Shown: piece after piece, positions 5,287-9,278 of the stretch | How the letters are laid out: each line of letters starts with the position of its first letter | How positions within the stretch are numbered: position 1 is the first letter of the stretch | DNA from: CAXYVC01 sp964292295 | GTDB lineage: Bacteria > Acidobacteriota > Holophagae > Holophagales > Holophagaceae | Length of the DNA: 9,278 nt | NCBI GenBank assembly: GCA_964292295.1 | Contig: CAXYVC010000112.1 | Span: 1-9,278 of the forward strand | Direction: 5' to 3' | Notes under the pieces: generated by a model | Database searches by the model: none | What the model was told of the DNA's origin: nothing | Seen by the model: the letters and a program-made list of their open reading frames with translations, nothing else | Made by a program: the position numbers and the translations under genes

Positions 5287-6959
5287 CAGCGCATGCGCAA
5301 CAGGCGATGGGAACGGGTGGAGGCCACCACCTCCCAGGCGGCACGGCGGGCCTCAGGCTGGCGCTCCCAGAAGCGGCGGGCGGCGATGGCCCACACGGGC
5401 CGCTCCGGAGCCTCCGCACGCAGGCGCGCCGCCGCGGCCTCCAGGTCCTCCGCCTCAGGGAACCAGCGCCGCTGCTCGGCCTCGGACAGGCGGTCCCGCC
5501 CGAAGGCCAGCTCGCCGGCCCCCGCCACCACCGTCACGCGGGTGCCGGTGCGGAAGGCGATGCCCTGGTGGTAGTAGCCGATGCTCATCCACTGCGCCCC
5601 GGCCGGGGCCCGGGCCACCAGGTGATCCACGGATTTGGAGGCCCCGACCGCCCGCTGGGCCGCCACCACCAGGAGCAGCAGGGAGGCCCCGAGGGCAGCA
5701 GCCCAGCGGATGGCCGTGAGATGGCGCGGACGCAGGGCCCAGAGGCCCGTGAGCGCCAGGGCGAGCCCCGCGGCCAGGGCCAAAGGCAGGACGTGGGCCC
5801 CCTTCCCGAGGGCCGCCCCGCCGAGGACCGCCAGCAGGCCCAGGAGCAGCAGCTCCCGGCCCGCCCGGCGGAAGGGCGCCCAGCCCTCCGCTTCCTCCGC
5901 GAAGGCACAGGCCAGCACCGCCACGGGCACCACCACGGGAAGGATGTAAGGGTAGAGCTTCGAACCCGAGGCGCTGAAGAAGAGCATGGGCATGGCGAAG
6001 GCCGCCAGCAGGAGGGCCACGGTCCAGCGGTTCAGGCCACCCGCCTCCCCCGCCGGCGCCAGGCGACGGCGCAGGAAGCCCCAGGCCCGGCGCAGGCCCA
6101 GCAGGCTCGCGGCCAGCCAAGGCAGCACGCCCACCAGGAAGACGCCCGGGAAGTAGAGCTTGTCCACCACCCAGTTGGAGGAGGCCTCCCGGCGGTGCAC
6201 GTGGGAGGTGAAGCGGGCGAAGTGCTCATGGATGAAGAAGAAGCGGGCGTGGCCCGGGTTCGCGCGGTCCACCGCCACGAACCAGGGCACCGTGAGCGCC
6301 AGCAGGAGCACCCAGCCCAAGGGATCGAAGAGGGTGCGCAGCACCGCGCGGCGGAGCCGGGCCTCGCCGCGGGTCCACACGAGGCTGGCCAGGGCCGCGC
6401 CGCCGAGCAGGACGGGGGCGGCGATGCCCTTGGTGAGGGTGGCCGCCGCCAGGGCGCCGAAGGCGAGCAGGGTCCAGGGCAGCGCAGGACCGCCCGCACA
6501 GCGCGCGCCCACCGCCTCCACCACGCCGCAGAGGGCCACCGCCAGGAAGGCGGCGAAGAGGGCGTCCAGCGTGAGCACCTGGCCGCAGAAGAAGCCCAGC
6601 AGCATGGTGGCGGCCATGAAGGCCGCCCAGAGAGGCCTGGGTGCGCCCAGGCGCCTGGCCAGGCGCCAGGCGGCCCAGAGGGCGAGCAGGGAGGCCAGCG
6701 CCAGGGGCAGGCGCGCGGCCCAGGGCTGCACGCCGAAGAGCTTCATGGAGGCCGCACTCAGCCAGTACTGCAGGGGCGGCTTCTCGAAGTAGGCCACCTG
6801 GTTGAGGGTGGGCGTCAGCCAATCGCCCGAGCGGAGCATCTCGCGGGGGATCTCGGCGTAGCGCGCCTCGTCCGGCTCCCACAGGGGGCGCAGGAAGAGG
6901 GGCGCGAGGCCGAGGGCGAGCCAGAGGATCCAGAACTGCCAGCGTTCCTTGCGCGTCAC
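5286..6959 (-). CDS. ArnT-like integral membrane glycosyltransferase (GT-C fold)
   Basis: The 557-residue protein resembles lipid A 4-amino-4-deoxy-L-arabinose transferase and related PMT-type enzymes, which move a sugar from a polyprenyl-phosphate carrier to an acceptor on the periplasmic face. Near the N-terminus are WEPDEARYAEIPREMLRSGD (27-46), with the acidic catalytic-type Asp30/Glu31 pair, and YFEKPPLQYW (57-66). FFIHEHFARF (241-250) and FSASGSKLYPYILP (328-341) are also ArnT-like. About a dozen hydrophobic segments span 9-430, and a soluble C-terminal part (about 435-557) follows, as in ArnT; the length (ArnT about 550) agrees. The start is a GTG at 6959, preceded by GGGAG five bases away. 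It follows the ArnA-type decarboxylase gene by 37 bases and overlaps the cysteine desulfurase start. The sugar may be aminoarabinose, but the other arn genes are not here, so donor and acceptor remain open. Confidence 0.88.
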   Translation of the reverse strand: MTRKERWQFWILWLALGLAPLFLRPLWEPDEARYAEIPREMLRSGDWLTPTLNQVAYFEKPPLQYWLSAASMKLFGVQPWAARLPLALASLLALWAAWRLARRLGAPRPLWAAFMAATMLLGFFCGQVLTLDALFAAFLAVALCGVVEAVGARCAGGPALPWTLLAFGALAAATLTKGIAAPVLLGGAALASLVWTRGEARLRRAVLRTLFDPLGWVLLLALTVPWFVAVDRANPGHARFFFIHEHFARFTSHVHRREASSNWVVDKLYFPGVFLVGVLPWLAASLLGLRRAWGFLRRRLAPAGEAGGLNRWTVALLLAAFAMPMLFFSASGSKLYPYILPVVVPVAVLACAFAEEAEGWAPFRRAGRELLLLGLLAVLGGAALGKGAHVLPLALAAGLALALTGLWALRPRHLTAIRWAAALGASLLLLVVAAQRAVGASKSVDHLVARAPAGAQWMSIGYYHQGIAFRTGTRVTVVAGAGELAFGRDRLSEAEQRRWFPEAEDLEAAAARLRAEAPERPVWAIAARRFWERQPEARRAAWEVVASTRSHRLLRMR

Positions 6960-6996
6960 GGTCGCTCCCGGGAGGCCAGGGCCAGGAAAGGCGGCG

Positions 6997-8049
6997 CTAG
7001 GCCTCGGTCTCGACGATCTTCTCGAGCGCCTTGTGCTCCTCCACGAAGAAGTCCATGGCCTTCTTCAGGCTCTCCTCCATGCCGACCTTGGGGTTGAAGC
7101 CGAAGGTCTCCTGCATGCGGCGGATGCTGGGCGTGCGGCGCATGACGTCCTGGTAGCCCTTGCCGTAGAAGTCCCCGCTGTCGGCGTCAAGCACGGTGCC
7201 CTCAGGCATGCCGCGCTCCAGGCGGAAGGGGTGCTCCTTCCAGATGCGGATCATCATCTCGGCGATTTCGCGCACGCTGCGGTCGTTGGCGGGGTTCCCG
7301 ATGTTGAAGATCTTCCCGTCCGCGCGGCCGTCCTTGTTTTCCAGGATGGCCATCAGGCCGTCCATGGCGTCCTCCACGTCGCAGAAGCAGCGGCGCGCGT
7401 GGCCGCCGTCCACCAGGTGCAGGGGTTCGCCGTTGAAGAGGTTCCAGCTGAACTGGGTCACCAGGCGGCTGGACCCCTCCTTCGCCGTGGCCAGGCTGTC
7501 CAGGCGGGCGCCCATCCAGTTGAAGGGACGGAAGAGGGTGAACTTCAGGCCCTGCTGGAGACCGTAGGCCCAGATCACCCGGTCCAGCAGCTGCTTGCTG
7601 GTGCTGTAGATCCAGCGGTGCATGGGGATGGGACCCGTCACCAGGTTGCTGGTCTCCTCGTCGAAGGCCGCGTCCGCGCACATCCCGTACACCTCGGAGG
7701 TGCTGGGGAAGATGATGCGCTTGCGGTACTTCACGCAGGAACGCACGATCCGCAGGTTCTCCTCGAAGTCCAGCTCGAAGACGCGCAGGGGGTCCGTCAC
7801 GTAGATCTTGGGCGTGGCGATGGCCACCAGGGGCAGCACCACGTCGCACTTCTTCACGTGGTATTCGATCCACTCCCGGCTGATGGAGATGTCCCCCTCC
7901 ACGAAGTGGAAGCGCGGGTTCCCCAGGTGTTCGGCGATCTTGTGGGCCGAGAGATCCATGCCGTAGATCTCCCAGTTCGTGTCGCGCAGGATGCGCCCCA
8001 CGAGGTGGGAACCGATGAACCCGTTGACGCCAAGGATCAGAACCTTCAT
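6997..8049 (-). CDS. UDP-glucuronate decarboxylase, ArnA C-terminal type (UDP-4-keto-pentose/UDP-xylose synthase)
   Basis: This 350-residue NAD-dependent short-chain dehydrogenase/epimerase is closely similar along its whole length to the decarboxylase domain of ArnA, which oxidises and decarboxylates UDP-glucuronate to UDP-4-keto-pentose. It has the NAD loop GVNGFIG (7-13), FVEGDIS (49-55), PSTSEVYG (115-122, with Ser118/Glu119), the Tyr148-x3-Lys152 catalytic pair in RWIYSTSK, RPFNWMG (174-180, Asn177), and GKGYQDVMRRTPSIR (296-310) with the active-site Arg region. The N-terminal formyltransferase domain of ArnA is absent, as in stand-alone enzymes that release UDP-4-keto-pentose and UDP-xylose. 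The frame opens at a GTG at 8061, but the ATG at 8049 is chosen: homologues begin MKVLILG and GAGGTG lies just before it. It lies upstream of the ArnT-like gene and probably supplies its sugar pathway. Confidence 0.92.
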   Translation of the reverse strand: MKVLILGVNGFIGSHLVGRILRDTNWEIYGMDLSAHKIAEHLGNPRFHFVEGDISISREWIEYHVKKCDVVLPLVAIATPKIYVTDPLRVFELDFEENLRIVRSCVKYRKRIIFPSTSEVYGMCADAAFDEETSNLVTGPIPMHRWIYSTSKQLLDRVIWAYGLQQGLKFTLFRPFNWMGARLDSLATAKEGSSRLVTQFSWNLFNGEPLHLVDGGHARRCFCDVEDAMDGLMAILENKDGRADGKIFNIGNPANDRSVREIAEMMIRIWKEHPFRLERGMPEGTVLDADSGDFYGKGYQDVMRRTPSIRRMQETFGFNPKVGMEESLKKAMDFFVEEHKALEKIVETEA

Positions 8050-8050
8050 G

Positions 8051-8056
8051 CACCTC
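8051..8056 (-). promoter_or_regulatory. Ribosome binding site choosing the decarboxylase start
   Basis: GAGGTG (within GGAGAGGTGC), complementary to the 16S 3' end, sits immediately before the ATG at 8049. It overlaps the alternative GTG start region at 8061, which has no comparable site of its own. The spacing is rather short. Confidence 0.5.
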
Positions 8057-8073
8057 TCCACTTCTCGTTGTGT

Positions 8074-8084
8074 TCCAGTGTAGC
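8074..8084 (-). promoter_or_regulatory. Putative promoter -10 region (GCTACACTGGA)
   Basis: TACACT on the minus strand (8082-8077), preceded by TGC as in an extended -10, lies in the 54-base gap between the DUF554 gene and the decarboxylase gene, 27 bases before the ATG. It shares the GCTA-N3-TGGA word with three other sites in the window. This suggests that the decarboxylase, glycosyltransferase and desulfurase genes form a unit separate from DUF554. No good -35 is seen. Confidence 0.45.
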
Positions 8085-8103
8085 AGTCCGCCTCTGAAAC
8101 CCT

Positions 8104-8820
8104 TCAGCGGAGCAGCCTGGCCATGAGGCCCGCGAGCAGGGGAAGCAGCACCAGGGACGGAAGCATGTTGATCACCCGGATGGGCTTGATGTCCAGGATC
8201 CGGAATCCCGTCCCCACCAGGATGATGCCCCCGCAGGCGGACAGGTCCAGGATCAGGGACGGGCTCGCGTGGAGGGCCACGTGATGGGCGCCGAGCACCA
8301 GTCCCCCCTCGATGAGCAGGACGGGGAGCCCGAGCAGCGCCACCTGATAGCCCACGGTGACCGCAAAGACCAGGGCCGTGAAGAGGTCCAGGATCGCCTT
8401 GGCCACCAGCAGCGTCGTATCCCCGCCAAGCCCCTCCCGCAGCGCCCCGACGAAGCCGGTGGAGCTGGCGCAGAAGAGCACGATCAGGCTGCTGAACGTC
8501 GCAGCCATGCGGTCGATGTCCTCGTCCGAGGCTTCCCCTGCGGCGGTTCTTGGCAGCCAGCCCTGGGCCCGGTGCGCCAGCACGTGGACCCGATCCTGCA
8601 GGTCGGCCCATTCGCCCAGGAAGGTGCCCAGCACCAGGGAGAGCACGATGACCGAGAAGTGCTCGGCCTTGACCGTGAGGGCCACGCCGATCCCCATGGC
8701 CACCAGCCCGAAGACGGACGGAAGCCCGTGGCGAACCCGTTCGGGGAGGCGATGGCCCGCGAAACCGCCCGCCATGGCTCCCACGACGATGCCCCCGGCG
8801 TTGAGAAAGGGTCCGATCAT
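8104..8820 (-). CDS. DUF554 (YqgA/YdfK-like) membrane protein
   Basis: This 238-residue hydrophobic protein belongs to the DUF554 family, uncharacterised inner-membrane proteins with about seven helices. Matching features are the glycine-rich start (NAGGIVVGAMAGGFAG, 7-22), LVLGTFLGEW (62-71), the central FCASSTGFVGALREGLGGD (116-134) followed by LVAKAILDLFTALVFA (138-153), SACGGIILVGTGFRILDIK (194-212) and IRVINMLPSL (214-223). The length is normal. GGAG at 8830-8827 lies six bases before the ATG. The gene ends 54 bases before the decarboxylase start. Biological role unknown; nothing nearby explains it. Confidence 0.93.
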   Translation of the reverse strand: MIGPFLNAGGIVVGAMAGGFAGHRLPERVRHGLPSVFGLVAMGIGVALTVKAEHFSVIVLSLVLGTFLGEWADLQDRVHVLAHRAQGWLPRTAAGEASDEDIDRMAATFSSLIVLFCASSTGFVGALREGLGGDTTLLVAKAILDLFTALVFAVTVGYQVALLGLPVLLIEGGLVLGAHHVALHASPSLILDLSACGGIILVGTGFRILDIKPIRVINMLPSLVLLPLLAGLMARLLR

Positions 8821-8906
8821 GTCTGGCTCCGGAGCGCTCCTGGGGCGGGAAGCCGCGTCATTCCGCGGCCCTCACCGGGACGAAGAGCCCCCGGGACCCA
8901 TCCCAT
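8817..8906 (-). CDS. Possible 29-codon leader ORF overlapping the DUF554 start
   Basis: A small open frame begins with ATG at 8906, six bases after a strong ribosome binding site GGGAGG (8918-8913), and ends in a TGA that overlaps the DUF554 ATG in the classic ATGA arrangement. The peptide would start MGWVPGALRPGEGRG and is rich in Gly, Pro and Arg, without a recognisable domain or membrane segment. It could couple DUF554 translation to its own, or be a chance ORF in a GC-rich leader. Confidence 0.3.
   Translation of the reverse strand: MGWVPGALRPGEGRGMTRLPAPGALRSQT
8852..8869 (-). other. Hairpin in the DUF554 leader
   Basis: GCCGCG-(6-base loop)-CGCGGC is a perfect six-base stem in the presumed 5' leader of the DUF554 mRNA, 32 bases before its ATG and inside the possible leader ORF. 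No T tract follows on the minus strand, so it is not an intrinsic terminator. It could affect translation coupling. Confidence 0.35.
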
Positions 8907-8936
8907 GGAAGCCCTCCCGGGAAGCCCCGAGCGGTT

Positions 8937-8947
8937 TCCACCTTAGC
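8937..8947 (-). promoter_or_regulatory. Putative promoter -10 region (GCTAAGGTGGA)
   Basis: TAAGGT on the minus strand (8945-8940) is a TAnnnT candidate in the same GCTA-N3-TGGA word as the other three sites. It overlaps the stop codon of the small upstream frame and lies 33 bases before the leader-ORF ATG and about 120 before the DUF554 ATG. A GTGACA stands 20 bases upstream, a longer gap than usual for a -35. Confidence 0.35.
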
Positions 8948-9182
8948 GAAGGCGGTCCATCCCCCTGTCACGAGAATCCCCTTCCAGCAGCTGCGAAGCC
9001 CGCCGCCGGAAGGCCCGTTCCCGCTGCCACGGGTGCCGGAAGCCCTCGCAGGGTCGCGCCTCCCGCTGGGGGCAGGTGGCACAGGGGCCGCGCCAGGGCC
9101 CGTGGCGGCGGGAGAGCCCTACCGCGGGCCCCAGGGGCGCAGGCCCCCCTTGGCGTGCGGGAGGAACGGCACACGCGGGAGA
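8943..9182 (-). CDS. Small cysteine-containing open frame without a standard start codon
   Basis: Directly after the TAG at 9185-9183, and in the same frame, 79 sense codons run to a TAA at 8945-8943. The second half looks coding: it contains GPWRGPCATCPQREARPC (28-45), a C-x2-C-x7-C pattern (Cys34, Cys37, Cys45) that could bind zinc or iron, then GFRHPWQRERAFRRRASQLL (47-66), a basic helix-like stretch, with G/C at most third positions. The first 25 codons are Pro/Gly/Ala-rich and look non-coding. There is no in-frame ATG, GTG or TTG; only a CTG near codon 17 could serve. Options are a non-standard start, a frame error in one of the G runs (9146-9151, 9131-9134) joining it to the GTG at 9174 of a neighbouring frame, a decayed gene, or chance. 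I do not recognise the family. Confidence 0.35.
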   Translation of the reverse strand, partial: SPACAVPPARQGGPAPLGPAVGLSRRHGPWRGPCATCPQREARPCEGFRHPWQRERAFRRRASQLLEGDSRDRGMDRLR

Positions 9183-9278
9183 CTACTCGTCAAAGACGTC
9201 GCTGGGGTCGTTGCCGGCAAAACTGGGCCGCTGTTCCGGCGAGTAAGGGACGCGGCCCCCCCCTTTCCACCCCGCCTC
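9183..9278 (-). CDS. C-terminal end of an unrecognised protein, truncated by the window edge
   Basis: The last 31 codons of a leftward gene are visible, ending in TAG at 9185-9183. The tail reads ...GGGRVPYSPEQRPSFAGNDPS and finishes DVFDE: hydrophilic and acidic, with mostly G/C third positions. No domain can be named from so little. A run of eight G on this strand (9262-9255) falls inside the frame and would shift it if miscounted. It is the last gene before the small-ORF region upstream of DUF554. Confidence 0.5.
   Translation of the reverse strand, partial: EAGWKGGGRVPYSPEQRPSFAGNDPSDVFDE

Noticed and set aside
5307..7097. 596-codon rightward ORF opposite the glycosyltransferase
   Set aside because: It is rich in Gln/Gly/Arg/Glu, as expected for the complement of a Leu/Ala-rich membrane protein, and the opposite strand has full ArnT-like motifs.
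6949..8097. 382-codon rightward ORF opposite the decarboxylase
   Set aside because: It is an antisense shadow; the leftward frame matches the ArnA decarboxylase over its whole length.
8094..8107. Hairpin CTGAA-ACCC-TTCAG at the end of DUF554 as a terminator
   Set aside because: The stem is only five bases, it overlaps the stop codon and no T tract follows on the minus strand.
8858..9082. 74-codon leftward ORF in another phase over the small-ORF region
   Set aside because: Third-position G/C bias is weaker than in the cysteine-containing frame and no motif or ribosome binding site supports it. I cannot exclude it fully.
9255..9262. Run of eight C as a phase-variable tract
   Set aside because: It lies within a frame whose downstream codons look real at this length, and a single homopolymer in very GC-rich DNA is weak evidence for phase variation.

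Overview
The window is a dense, very GC-rich stretch of bacterial chromosome, with nearly every third codon position G or C. Gene content (a RIC-type di-iron protein, a UbiX flavin prenyltransferase, an ArnT-like glycosyltransferase with an ArnA-type decarboxylase, and a DUF554 membrane protein) fits a Gram-negative, diderm bacterium. The style of the genes suggests a member of the Acidobacteriota (Holophagae/Geothrix-like), but that is an impression from the proteins and not a computed placement. I see no phage, transposase, CRISPR array, tRNA or rRNA.

Layout. The left half is transcribed rightwards: the 3' end of a RIC iron-sulfur repair gene (1-320); a 432-base non-coding stretch packed with hairpins (321-752); a PlsC-type acyltransferase (753-1493); two tandem, related YIP1-like membrane proteins (1559-2197, 2197-2904); ubiX (2901-3476); and a small exported protein (3514-4056). 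The last four genes are close together, and the YIP1-like pair and ubiX overlap at their stop/start codons. A short gap with a possible terminator (4057-4146) separates them from the right half, which is transcribed leftwards. In transcription order that half holds the C-terminal end of an unrecognised protein (9278-9183), a small cysteine-containing open frame without a normal start codon (9182-8943), a possible 29-codon leader ORF, a DUF554 membrane protein (8820-8104), an ArnA-type UDP-glucuronate decarboxylase (8049-6997), an ArnT-like lipid-linked-sugar glycosyltransferase (6959-5286) and a NifS/IscS-type cysteine desulfurase (5286-4147). The last two overlap by one base.

How the genes may work together. 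The decarboxylase and the glycosyltransferase are a plausible envelope-sugar pair: one makes a UDP-4-keto-pentose or UDP-xylose, the other moves a pentose or related sugar from a polyprenyl carrier to an outer-surface acceptor. The rest of the aminoarabinose pathway is not in the window. The acyltransferase belongs to phospholipid synthesis. UbiX supplies prenylated FMN to UbiD-type decarboxylases elsewhere.

The most unusual items are the hairpin-dense intergenic block at about 345-733, a recurrent promoter-like word GCTA-N3-TGGA that I found only four times by eye, each time upstream of a gene in the right orientation, and the ambiguous small-ORF region at 8817-9182. I do not see a clearly new multi-gene defence or metabolic system here.
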